Assembly: GCA_002238965.1 (NCBI GenBank)
Contig: MPNJ01000013.1
Span: 1 to 64,000 of the forward strand
Direction of reading: 5' to 3'
Origin: Nitrospinae bacterium bin107
GTDB taxonomy: Bacteria; UBA8248
Length of the DNA: 64,000 nt
Numbering within the stretch: the stretch's first letter is position 1; every line of letters starts with the position of its first letter. Shown one piece after another: positions 43,829 through 51,703 of this stretch. Under the pieces are notes generated by a model, which did no database searches, was not told where the DNA came from, and saw nothing but the letters and a program-made list of their open reading frames with translations. The position numbers and the translations under genes were made by a program.

Positions 43829-44830
43829 CTGAGAACGGTCACGTATTCATTCAACTTCACCTTGCCCATCACGAACTGGTGCGTGAACCACTGCGGCTAT
43901 TGCAGCTTCCGCAGCAGCGTTCCCCTCCTGCTCTCGATGGAGGAGTGCGAACGGCTCGCGAGACAGGCCTACGCGCAGGGCGTGGTCGAGGCGCTCGTCA
44001 TGACGGGCGAAGGTATCGACAGGCACAAGGGCCTCAAGAATCAGCTCAAAGAATGGGGGTATGACTCCTACGCCGCCTACACGGCTGCGGTGTGCAAAAT
44101 GTGCCTCGACGTCGGCCTGCTGCCCCACGCCAATATCGGCACGCTGGAAGAGTGGGAATACGAGATTCTAAAGCCCTACAACGTCTCGATGGGCATGATG
44201 ATGGAGACCGTGAGCCCCGAGGCCACGCGGGTCGCCCACCGGACGGCGCCGACGAAAACGCCTGAGGTCCGGCTCGCCTCCCTGGAGGCGGCGGGCAAGC
44301 TCGGGGTCGCGTTCACGACGGGAATCCTCATCGGCATCGGGGAATCACCCGAAGAGCGCGTGGAGACGCTCGAAGCCATCGCCGAGGTGCACAGTCGCTA
44401 CGGGCACATTCAGGAGATTATTCTGCAGCCATTGAATCCCCAGCCCCTGACGCCCATGGCCAGGTGGACCCGGCCGCCGGATAAGGACATCGCGGCGCTG
44501 ATTCCAGAAGTGCAAAGGCTCATGCCGGGCGTGCACATACAGGTCCCGCCGAATCTGGTGGACGATCTGCTCGGCCTCATTATGGCGGGGGCGGACGACA
44601 TCGGCGGCATCGCGCCGGAGCCGGATCACATCAACCCGAACCGCGGCTGGCCCAAACTGGGGAATCTCGACCAGTCCCTGCATCAGGAAGACATCGCCCT
44701 GCGCCTGCGGATGCCGGTGTATGACGAATTCATCGAGGCGGGCTGGTGTCCGCCCGAAACCATGCCCGCGCTCCGCCGGATGCTGGAGAGGCGCGAAGCG
44801 CAGGAAGCCCTGCCCCTGGAGATCGCATGA
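43829..44830 (+). CDS. cofG: 7,8-didemethyl-8-hydroxy-5-deazariboflavin synthase, CofG subunit
   Basis: A radical-SAM enzyme that with CofH makes the F420 chromophore Fo from tyrosine and the riboflavin precursor 5-amino-6-ribitylaminouracil. The cluster motif C-x3-C-x2-C (CVNHCGYC) is at residues 18-25, and GIGESPEERVETL and PPNLVDDL follow. The start is uncertain: no ATG, GTG or TTG lies upstream of the radical-SAM motif except TTG 43862, which would remove the conserved VTYS strand. CTG at 43829 keeps it and has GGAG seven bases upstream, overlapping the stop of a 30-codon frame beginning at ATG 43740. Overlaps cofH by four bases. Confidence 0.88.
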   Translation: MRTVTYSFNFTLPITNWCVNHCGYCSFRSSVPLLLSMEECERLARQAYAQGVVEALVMTGEGIDRHKGLKNQLKEWGYDSYAAYTAAVCKMCLDVGLLPHANIGTLEEWEYEILKPYNVSMGMMMETVSPEATRVAHRTAPTKTPEVRLASLEAAGKLGVAFTTGILIGIGESPEERVETLEAIAEVHSRYGHIQEIILQPLNPQPLTPMARWTRPPDKDIAALIPEVQRLMPGVHIQVPPNLVDDLLGLIMAGADDIGGIAPEPDHINPNRGWPKLGNLDQSLHQEDIALRLRMPVYDEFIEAGWCPPETMPALRRMLERREAQEALPLEIA

Positions 44831-46080
44831 ACGCCCTTTTCGCCCATAAAATACTCGACGCATTCGAGGCAGGAGAGGAAATCTCGCGCGAGGGCGCTAC
44901 CGCATTGCTCGCCGAGAGTGATGAGGAACTCACCGAGCGCCTCTACCATACAGCGGACGCGGAGAGGAAGAAGACCGTCGGCGATGAGGTGAGCTACGTC
45001 ATCAACGCGAACGTGAATTTCACGAACGTGTGCTACACGGATTGCAAATACTGCGGCTTCTGGCGGCGCCCGAACGCACCGGACGCCTATACGCACGACG
45101 ACGACGTGCTGCGCGAGAAATTCGAGCGTGCCAGGGATTTCGGCGTGCGTGAAATCTGCATGCAGGGGGGGCTGAACCCCCAGATATCGATCGACCGCTA
45201 CGAGGAAGTGCTCAGGCTCGCGCGGGAAGTCATCCCCGGCGTCCACATGCACGCCTATTCACCCGCGGAAGTCGACCACATCCAGCGAAAAACCAGGCTT
45301 CCGCTCGAAGTGGTGCTCACCCGGCTCAAGGAAGCGGGTCTCGGTTCCGTCCCCGGGACGGCGGCAGAGATACTCGTGGAGAGGGTGAAGAAGCTCATCA
45401 GCCCGGGAAGAATCCCCGTCGAGAGATGGTGCGAGATCATCCGGACCGCCCACGCCGTGGGCATCCCGACGACGTCCACCGTCATGTACGGCCACATCGA
45501 GAGCAGCGCCGATCTGGCCGAGCACATGGATATTCTCCGGAAGATGCAAAAAGACTCGCTCAAGACGGACAGTGAGGGCCGGTTCACGGAGTTCGTTCCC
45601 CTGCCCTTCATCCCCTACGACAACAAGATGGGCGAGGAGTTCGGCATCGAGAAAATGGCGGACCTGGAAACCATCTTCAGACTTCACGCCGTGGCCCGGC
45701 TCTTCTTCAGGGGGATGATCGCCAACATTCAGGTGGCGTGGCCCAAGATCGGAATCGACGCCGCGAAGAAGGCGCTCTCCCTCGGGGTGAACGACCTGGG
45801 CGGAACGCTGATCGAGGAGAACATCTCCAGAGAATCGGGTTCCGAATACGGACAAAGCCTGAGCCCCAAACAATTCAACGACGCCATCCTCGGAGCGGGA
45901 CGCATTCCCGTCCAGCGCACAACCACGTACGACATCATTAGAGAAGACGACCCGAGATACCGACCTCCACGTGCGGATGACGAAGCGCTGCTCGGCGCCG
46001 GCTTCTCTGGCGGGCAAAAGACGGGCGACTTCATCCCGGATACCCACCTGGGCGTCTCGAATCCCGAACTCCCCCGCTAA
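44827..46080 (+). CDS. cofH: Fo synthase, CofH subunit
   Basis: A 417-residue radical-SAM protein that creates the tyrosine-derived radical joined to 5-amino-6-ribitylaminouracil before CofG completes Fo. Cluster cysteines C69, C73, C76 (CYTDCKYC) are followed by MQGGLNP, AYSPAEV, GSVPGTAAEIL, TSTVMYGHIE and QVAWPKIG. The ATG at 44827 overlaps the cofG stop as ATGA, which fixes the start. The two halves are separate genes, as in archaea and cyanobacteria, rather than fused as actinobacterial FbiC. Confidence 0.94.
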   Translation: MNALFAHKILDAFEAGEEISREGATALLAESDEELTERLYHTADAERKKTVGDEVSYVINANVNFTNVCYTDCKYCGFWRRPNAPDAYTHDDDVLREKFERARDFGVREICMQGGLNPQISIDRYEEVLRLAREVIPGVHMHAYSPAEVDHIQRKTRLPLEVVLTRLKEAGLGSVPGTAAEILVERVKKLISPGRIPVERWCEIIRTAHAVGIPTTSTVMYGHIESSADLAEHMDILRKMQKDSLKTDSEGRFTEFVPLPFIPYDNKMGEEFGIEKMADLETIFRLHAVARLFFRGMIANIQVAWPKIGIDAAKKALSLGVNDLGGTLIEENISRESGSEYGQSLSPKQFNDAILGAGRIPVQRTTTYDIIREDDPRYRPPRADDEALLGAGFSGGQKTGDFIPDTHLGVSNPELPR

Positions 46081-46099
46081 CAGGCCGGAGAAAGAATCC

Positions 46100-47542
46100 T
46101 TGAACGAACTTCACCATCATTCCTTCAAAGACATGATGAACGACGTGGTGGACGCGGGCAGTTGCTGCGAGTGCGGAAGCTGCGTCCTCGTCTGCCCGCA
46201 CAACGTCATCGAATACATCGATTCCAAGCCCAAGCAGACGGCCAAGGCGAAAGCCGATTTCGATTACTGCGGCATCAGCGAAGGTGTGGGCTGCGACGTG
46301 TGCGCGTCGGTATGCCCGAGGCTCTGGCCGAGGGAGAACCACCTGAAAGACGCCACCTTCCAGGAAACGAGGAGCGAGACGTACGAGGGCATCTTCGGCG
46401 CCTATCAGCACATCTTCATGGCGAGAACCAAGCGGGACGACGTGATGGCGCGCGCCCAGGACGGCGGCATCGTCACCGCGCTTTTGGCATGGGCGCTCGA
46501 GGCGGGCGTGATCGACGGGGCGGTGGTCTCCGCCGTCGGGGAGGACGACCCTCCGTGCGACCCGAGCCCCAAGGTCGCCACGACGTACGAGGAGATTCGA
46601 GCGAGCGCGGGCAGCTGGTACACCTATTGTCCGAACAACCTCGCACTTGAGGAAGTGAAAGAAAGAGACCTGAAAAAGGTCGGCTTCGTGGGCGTACCCT
46701 GTCAGGTCACGCCAATTCGCAAGATGGAGCTCATCGACCCCGCCTTTCTGGTCTCGCACAAGAAAAGACCCCAGCACATCGAGAAGCAGCGCGGCTTTCT
46801 GAGAGGATTCTCGGAGCGCGTGGCGTTCCAAATCGGGCTTTTCTGCACCGAGGTCTTCACCTTCGACCTGATGACGGAGAAAATCGAAAAGGACCTCGGC
46901 ATCCCCCTCACGGATGTGGCGAAGTTCAACGTGAAGGGCGAGGTGCTCGTGCACAAGAAAGACGGGGAACTCGTCACCTTCTCGCTCCAGGAGGCGATGG
47001 AGAACTACCAGCGCCCCGAGTGCCAGCACTGCGCGGATTTCTCCGCCGAACTCGCGGACATCGCCTGCGGCGGCGTGGGCACGCGGGGATGGACCATCGT
47101 GGTACTGAGAACCGAGAAGGGCAAGAAGATCTGGAGCGAATTCGAAAAAGAGGGCCTCGTGGAGATTCAGCCGATGCAGGAGAACCGGCGGGCCTGGAAC
47201 ATCCTGCACATTCTGGCGCGAAGACAGCGCAACCGCGTACCGACCTTGGGACCCAGGAGCGGCACGCCGGAAGGCCTTCCACAATACGACCCGTTCGATG
47301 GCGCCGGTTTCGCCGCTCAAAGCATGGTCGACAGCCCCAAGACGCCCGAGGAACTGGAAGAATGCCTCGACACGGCCTACGGGGATGAGGTGCGCCCCGA
47401 AGGCGTGCGCGGTTTCCTCGCGGGCCAGCCGATTCCGGACACCCCGGCAGACCCGCCCCCCGGGGAGAAGCGCAAACTTCCTCCGCCCCCGAGCCCGGCC
47501 CAGGGCGGCGCGCCGCCGGGCTGGGAGCCACAAGAGTCATAA
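46100..47542 (+). CDS. FrhB-like F420 oxidoreductase with N-terminal ferredoxin domain
   Basis: A 480-residue protein of the F420-hydrogenase beta-subunit (FrhB/FpoF) family. Two [4Fe-4S] motifs open it: C22, C25, C28, C32 and C57, C65, C68, C72. The FrhB core follows (ARAQDGGIVTALLAWALE, VGVPCQVTPIRKM, IGLFCTEVFTFDLM, the Cys pair in ECQHCADFSAELADIACGG). It ends in a Pro-rich tail. It probably passes electrons between F420 and an Fe-S carrier such as ferredoxin. TTG at 46100 follows GGAG by nine bases. Its place inside the cofactor genes suggests that it reduces F420 for the LLM enzymes or reoxidises it. Confidence 0.85.
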   Translation: MNELHHHSFKDMMNDVVDAGSCCECGSCVLVCPHNVIEYIDSKPKQTAKAKADFDYCGISEGVGCDVCASVCPRLWPRENHLKDATFQETRSETYEGIFGAYQHIFMARTKRDDVMARAQDGGIVTALLAWALEAGVIDGAVVSAVGEDDPPCDPSPKVATTYEEIRASAGSWYTYCPNNLALEEVKERDLKKVGFVGVPCQVTPIRKMELIDPAFLVSHKKRPQHIEKQRGFLRGFSERVAFQIGLFCTEVFTFDLMTEKIEKDLGIPLTDVAKFNVKGEVLVHKKDGELVTFSLQEAMENYQRPECQHCADFSAELADIACGGVGTRGWTIVVLRTEKGKKIWSEFEKEGLVEIQPMQENRRAWNILHILARRQRNRVPTLGPRSGTPEGLPQYDPFDGAGFAAQSMVDSPKTPEELEECLDTAYGDEVRPEGVRGFLAGQPIPDTPADPPPGEKRKLPPPPSPAQGGAPPGWEPQES

Positions 47543-47543
47543 G

Positions 47544-48179
47544 TTGGACACTCCCTCCACCAAAGACAAAAAAACGGCGCTCTCCATTTCGCTGGATGAA
47601 GCCTTGCGCAAAAGGCGATCCATCCGGCATTTCACGGCCGAGCCCGTCCCGATGGAGATACTGAAAACAGCCATCTCAGCCGCGTGCCTCGCCCCCAGCC
47701 CGCACGGAACGGGCCCCTGGCGGTTTTGCATCCTCGATTCCAAAGAGGCGAAAGAGACCTTAGCCGCCGAGATGGGCGAGGATTTTCTGCGCGACATGAA
47801 AGCGGAGGGCGTGCCCGAAGAAGAGCGGACGCGCAGGCACCGGGGGAGCATCCGCCTGCTGACCGGCGCACCCGCGCTGATTATGGCGTCCCTCTCCTTC
47901 GCGGACCTGGACGTTTACGAAGAACCCGGAAAACAGGCCAATGAGTGGATGATGGCCGAACACAGCCTGGGCGGCGCTCTTCAAAATTTGATGCTCGCCC
48001 TCGCAGTCCATGGGGTGGGCTCCGTGTGGCGCTGCGCTCCCCTGTTCTGTCCCGAAACGGCCAGAAAGGCCCTGGAGCTGCCCGCAGACTGGGTGCCCAG
48101 GGCCCTCATCGTCGCGGGCTACCCCTCACAGCAGCCCGCACCCAAAGAAACGCCCGAGCCGGTGTTGATAGTCCGATGA
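47544..48179 (+). CDS. Nitroreductase-family protein, candidate dehydro-F420-0 reductase
   Basis: A 211-residue FMN-binding nitroreductase fold (RKRRSIRHFTAEP, ACLAPSPHGTGPWRF, EWMMAEHSLGGALQNLMLALAVHGVGSVW). It resembles the C-terminal domain of actinobacterial FbiB, which reduces dehydro-F420-0. Here that domain is a separate gene between the frhB-like gene and cofD, while the ligase domain is the separate cofE, so FbiB function looks split in two. The start is taken as TTG 47544, directly after the previous stop; no strong ribosome site is visible. Overlaps cofD by four bases. Confidence 0.82.
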   Translation: MDTPSTKDKKTALSISLDEALRKRRSIRHFTAEPVPMEILKTAISAACLAPSPHGTGPWRFCILDSKEAKETLAAEMGEDFLRDMKAEGVPEEERTRRHRGSIRLLTGAPALIMASLSFADLDVYEEPGKQANEWMMAEHSLGGALQNLMLALAVHGVGSVWRCAPLFCPETARKALELPADWVPRALIVAGYPSQQPAPKETPEPVLIVR

Positions 48180-49132
48180 GCTTTTCCGGCCCGGTCGTTG
48201 CGCTCGCAGGAGGGGTGGGAGGCGCCAAGCTCGCCGTCGGCCTGGCCCATGCACTGCCCGAGGGGGCGCTCACCGTCGTCGTGAACACCGCGGACGACCT
48301 GGTGCTTCACGGCCTGCACATCAGCCCCGACATCGACACCGTGATGTACAACCTCGCGGGCATGTCGAACCCCGAGACGGGCTGGGGCATCGACGGCGAC
48401 GGGACGAGCGCGCTCGACCTCCTGGGTCGCTACGGGGGGCCGACCTGGTTCCGGCTCGGCGACAAGGACCTGGCAACCCACATTCGCAGAACCCAGCGCC
48501 TGGCCGAGGGCGCTCGCTTAACAGAAGTGACGCGCGAACTCGCCGCATCCCTGGGCATCAAGGCGAACATACTGCCGATGACGGATTCTTCCATCGCCAC
48601 ACGCGTGAAGACGCCCGAGGGAGAGCTCGAGTTTCAGGATTACTTCGTCGCCAGAGGAACGCGGCCGAGCGTATGCGGTGTGCGCTTCCAGGGGGCGGAT
48701 GAGGCGCGCGCCACGCCCGAGGTCATGCACGCGTTCGATGAAGCGCGCGCGATCGTTTTTTGTCCGTCGAACCCGATTGTGAGCATCGGGCCCATCCTCG
48801 CTCTCTCCGACATTCATGAGTGGCTGCGCAGTGCGTCTACGCCGCGCGTGGGGGTGAGCCCCATCATCGGGGGCGCGGCCCTGAGAGGCCCCGCCGCCGA
48901 GATGCTGAAAAGCCTGGGGCATGAGGTGTCGGCTCTGGGTGTCGCCCGGATCCTCAAAGACGTGCTCGACGGGTTCGTCGTGGACACCGAAGATGAAGCC
49001 CTCGTTCCCGCCATCGAAGATATCGGGCTTAGTAGCATCGCGCTGCCCAGCATCATGTCCGACGTTGAATCGAAGAAAAAACTGGCGCAGGGTGTTTTGG
49101 CGTTCGCCTCATCGGTGCAAAAGATGGCATAA
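48176..49132 (+). CDS. cofD: 2-phospho-L-lactate / PEP transferase CofD
   Basis: A 318-residue enzyme that transfers the phospholactyl (or phosphoenolpyruvyl) group from its GDP-linked form to Fo, giving F420-0 or dehydro-F420-0. The N-terminal nucleotide motif ALAGGVGGAKLAVGLA, NTADDLVLHGLHISPDIDT, WFRLGDKDL and PSNPIVSIGPIL are diagnostic. The ATG at 48176 overlaps the upstream stop as ATGA. An actinobacterial homologue is FbiA. Confidence 0.94.
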   Translation: MSFSGPVVALAGGVGGAKLAVGLAHALPEGALTVVVNTADDLVLHGLHISPDIDTVMYNLAGMSNPETGWGIDGDGTSALDLLGRYGGPTWFRLGDKDLATHIRRTQRLAEGARLTEVTRELAASLGIKANILPMTDSSIATRVKTPEGELEFQDYFVARGTRPSVCGVRFQGADEARATPEVMHAFDEARAIVFCPSNPIVSIGPILALSDIHEWLRSASTPRVGVSPIIGGAALRGPAAEMLKSLGHEVSALGVARILKDVLDGFVVDTEDEALVPAIEDIGLSSIALPSIMSDVESKKKLAQGVLAFASSVQKMA

Positions 49133-49184
49133 GAGGTTTCAGGTATACTCAAAAACACGTTTTCTCTTTATGACCCCGGGATGG

Positions 49185-49841
49185 ATGATGAGTCTTTCTA
49201 GCCATTGCGTCGCCCTGATACCCGTTCGCGATTTCAGAACCGGAAACTCGAGGCTCGCGCAGACCCTGGACGAGAACACGAGAAACCTCCTGGGCCGCTG
49301 GATGCTGGAACGCGTCCTGAAGGCCGTCGGCAATGCTGAGCGCATCGACGAAATCGCGGTGCTGAGCGATTCCGCGGAAGTCCTGACGCTCGCCGGTGAA
49401 TACGGCGCAGTCGGTCTGCTCCAGGAATCAGGCGGCCTCAACAACGATCTGGAAATCGGACGCTCATGGGCAAGAGAGAGAAACGCTTGTTCTTTGTTGA
49501 TCGTCCACGGAGATTTGCCGTTTTTGACGACTGAAGAGGTGAATGAACTTCTCCAAGGACTTGAACCATTAAAAAATCCCGGGCGCGACATACGCATCGC
49601 CCGCTCGAAGGACGGCGGAACGACCGCTCTTTTCACCCGGCCGATCGACGCAATTCCCTTCTTGTTCGGGGAGCAGAGTTTCGAGAAACACATCAACACC
49701 GCGCGGGAAAAAGGCTGTTCGGCGCAATCTTATGAATCTTTCGGCTTCGCGCACGACATCGACTCGCCAGAAGACCTCGAATTCCTGCTCTCCCACGAAA
49801 ATGAAACGCCGGAGTGGCTCGCTTCTGCTCCCATGAGATGA
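49185..49841 (+). CDS. cofC: 2-phospholactate/PEP guanylyltransferase CofC
   Basis: A nucleotidyltransferase of about 218 residues that activates 2-phospholactate or PEP with GTP for CofD (FbiD in actinobacteria). The N-terminus ALIPVRDF, NLLGRWMLERVL, LLIVHGDLPFL and the C-terminal ending DIDSPEDLEFLL are typical. Several ATG codons in one frame (49170, 49185, 49188) could start it; none has a clear ribosome site, and 49185 is a compromise. It follows cofD after about 50 bases and overlaps cofE by four. Confidence 0.87.
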   Translation: MMSLSSHCVALIPVRDFRTGNSRLAQTLDENTRNLLGRWMLERVLKAVGNAERIDEIAVLSDSAEVLTLAGEYGAVGLLQESGGLNNDLEIGRSWARERNACSLLIVHGDLPFLTTEEVNELLQGLEPLKNPGRDIRIARSKDGGTTALFTRPIDAIPFLFGEQSFEKHINTAREKGCSAQSYESFGFAHDIDSPEDLEFLLSHENETPEWLASAPMR

Positions 49842-50599
49842 AAAACGTCGAAATCATCCCCGTAACCGGTTTGCCTGAAATCAAGGCGGGCGACGCGCTC
49901 GCACCCCTGATCCTGGAGGCGATTGAGGCGGACGGCCTGAAAATCCGGGACCGGGACGTCCTCGTCCTCGCGCAGAAGATCGTCAGCAAGGCCGAGGACA
50001 GGCTTTTGGACCTGAAAAGCATTGAGCCATCCAAGGAAGCGCTCGATATCGCGAACCGCGACGGGCGCGACCCGAGGCTGGTGGAGGCGGTGCTCGGAGA
50101 GTCGAAAGAGATCGTCGTCGCCTCGGAACGCGCGCTCATCGTGGAGCACCGCACGGGCGCAGTATGCGCCCATGCAGGCATCGATCGCTCGAACGTCGGG
50201 GGGGATGAAGACCAGGTGCTGCTGTTGCCCCGCGACGCCGACCTCTCCGCCCGGAAACTCCATGAAGAGATCAAGAGCGCGACGAACGCCTTCGTTCCCG
50301 TCCTCATCGCCGACACCCAGGGGCGCGCATTCCGGCGCGGCGTCGTCGGCGTGGCGATAGGCTGCGCAGGCCTGGAGCCCCTGGTGGACTTAAGGGGTGA
50401 GAAAGACAGAACGGGCCGAATGCTCGAGATCACCATTCTCGCGCACGCGGATGAAATCGCGGCGGCGGCGAGCCTGGTGATGGGGCAGGACAAGCAGGGT
50501 GTTCCCGCCGTCTTGATTCGCGGCCTCGAGTACCATGCGGGAGACCGTCCCGCGCAAACGCTCTACCGCACGAAAGAGGAAGACTTGTTTCGCCCATAA
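49838..50599 (+). CDS. cofE: Coenzyme F420-0:L-glutamate ligase CofE
   Basis: A 253-residue GTP-dependent ligase that adds gamma-linked glutamates to F420-0. Family marks are IPVTGLPEIKAGD, VLVLAQKIVSKAE, GAVCAHAGIDRSNV and VLIADTQGRAFRRGVVGVAIGCAG in two parts. It is single-domain, lacking the nitroreductase domain of FbiB, which is present separately upstream. The ATG overlaps the cofC stop as ATGA. It closes the cofactor gene run. Confidence 0.94.
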   Translation: MKNVEIIPVTGLPEIKAGDALAPLILEAIEADGLKIRDRDVLVLAQKIVSKAEDRLLDLKSIEPSKEALDIANRDGRDPRLVEAVLGESKEIVVASERALIVEHRTGAVCAHAGIDRSNVGGDEDQVLLLPRDADLSARKLHEEIKSATNAFVPVLIADTQGRAFRRGVVGVAIGCAGLEPLVDLRGEKDRTGRMLEITILAHADEIAAAASLVMGQDKQGVPAVLIRGLEYHAGDRPAQTLYRTKEEDLFRP

Positions 50600-50629
50600 A
50601 GCCACAACTCTCAATATGAGGATGCGCTC

Positions 50630-50962
50630 ATGGCTATACTTCATTGGAACGACGTCGAGGAAAGACAACTGAACGACATCATCCGGGGCAGGATCGTCAA
50701 AACCGACAACGTGATGGCGTGCCGGATCACGGCGAAGACCGGAAACCCCATCAAAACCCATACCCACGAGTTCGACCAGATAACACACATGATCCGGGGA
50801 AAACTGAAGTTCCACTCGGGAGACGGGGATTACCAGGTCGTTCAGGCGGGAGACGTCATGATCTTTCCGGCGGGAACCCCGCACGGAGGGGAAGTTCTCG
50901 AAGATGCGGAGTACATCGACATGTTCTCGCCGCCGAATCCTGATTTTCAGTGGGACAAATAA
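50630..50962 (+). CDS. Small cupin-domain protein
   Basis: A 110-residue single-domain cupin. Cupin motif 1 reads PIKTHTHEFDQITHMIRGKL with His residues suited to metal binding, and motif 2 is AGDVMIFPAGTPHGG. GAGGA precedes the ATG. It follows cofE by 30 bases and is the last gene before a strong terminator, so it belongs to the F420 transcript. Small cupins may be enzymes, sensors or metal-binding proteins; none can be chosen here. Confidence 0.82.
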   Translation: MAILHWNDVEERQLNDIIRGRIVKTDNVMACRITAKTGNPIKTHTHEFDQITHMIRGKLKFHSGDGDYQVVQAGDVMIFPAGTPHGGEVLEDAEYIDMFSPPNPDFQWDK

Positions 50963-51015
50963 TACCCGGAATGCAATCGCTCTCTTACCGGGAAAACATC
51001 AGGCGCAAAACAAGA

Positions 51016-51051
51016 AGAACCGGCCCTCCCCGAATCGGGAGAGCCGGTTCT
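51016..51051. terminator. Bidirectional terminator between F420 and phage-type genes
   Basis: A 15-bp stem with one mismatch (51016-51030 with 51037-51051) and a six-base loop. It stands between two converging transcription units; the minus-strand side is followed by the T-rich TCTTGTTTTG. Confidence 0.75.
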
Positions 51052-51258
51052 CTAGTTCTTGAATCGTCTGAGATTCGTGCTTTTCCCCGTCTCCCGCCGA
51101 CTCATCCGTTCCAATGCCAGGCCGGCTTCGAGCACCTCCTGGTTGAAGCGGAACTCCTCCCAGGAGCATCTGGCCAGAAGGTGCGGGGGGAGGCCATAGG
51201 TCTTCGCCTGAAAATGAATGACCGCCAGCAGCTCTTTTCTACGCCGCCGGAAACGCAT
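51052..51258 (-). CDS. Small tail-assembly-chaperone-like protein
   Basis: A 68-residue basic protein (RFRRRRKELLAVIHFQAK start, then GLPPHLLARCSWEEF). Its size, place after the tail-tube and chaperone genes and the Leu-Pro-Pro-x-x-Leu segment recall the second chaperone of phage and gene-transfer-agent tail operons. It overlaps the upstream gene by 20 bases in another frame. The ATG at 51258 with GGGAGG is the likely start; alternatively it is reached by ribosomal frameshifting. It is the last gene of the cassette and no tape-measure gene follows. Confidence 0.6.
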   Translation of the reverse strand: MRFRRRRKELLAVIHFQAKTYGLPPHLLARCSWEEFRFNQEVLEAGLALERMSRRETGKSTNLRRFKN

Positions 51259-51631
51259 CGCCTCCCGGCGCGTCCTCCCCGGAGGCAGGAATCGCCGCTT
51301 CGTTTTGAAGCGCCGTGACCGCCGTGAAGATAGCGCCGGCATCCGCCGGGGCGAGTTCATGGATGCTCAGTTCATCGGGCAGGCAACGCCCCGGCTCTTT
51401 TTCCGTCATCGAGCCGCGCTCGGGAACGAAGCAGCGCCTCAGGATGCAGTGCACCCACTCCCCAGTCAGCGCGTATCGCTCCTCCTCGCCCGCAGCGCCG
51501 TTAGCCGCCCCTGCGAACAGCTTGGGATACGCCGCCATGTCCAGGAGATTCGGTGCGCGCACGAAACCCTTGAGCCCCGACGGCAGGGTGATGGGCTTGC
51601 GTCCATGGTTCCTGTATTCTGATATTTCCAC
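51239..51631 (-). CDS. Phage tail assembly chaperone-like protein
   Basis: A 130-residue acidic protein placed directly after the tail-tube gene, as gpG-type chaperones are. The GTG at 51631 follows GGGAGG. Segments ITLPSGLKGFVRAPNLLDMA and WVHCILRRCF fit a small folded domain that binds the tape-measure protein in phages. Assignment rests mainly on order and size. Confidence 0.55.
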   Translation of the reverse strand: MEISEYRNHGRKPITLPSGLKGFVRAPNLLDMAAYPKLFAGAANGAAGEEERYALTGEWVHCILRRCFVPERGSMTEKEPGRCLPDELSIHELAPADAGAIFTAVTALQNEAAIPASGEDAPGGDAFPAA

Positions 51632-51703
51632 GATTCCTCCCGTTCATTTTTTCTGAATCAATAGCTTAACCAAATGAAAAATAAGCCGCTTGTCGAATAA
51701 CGA

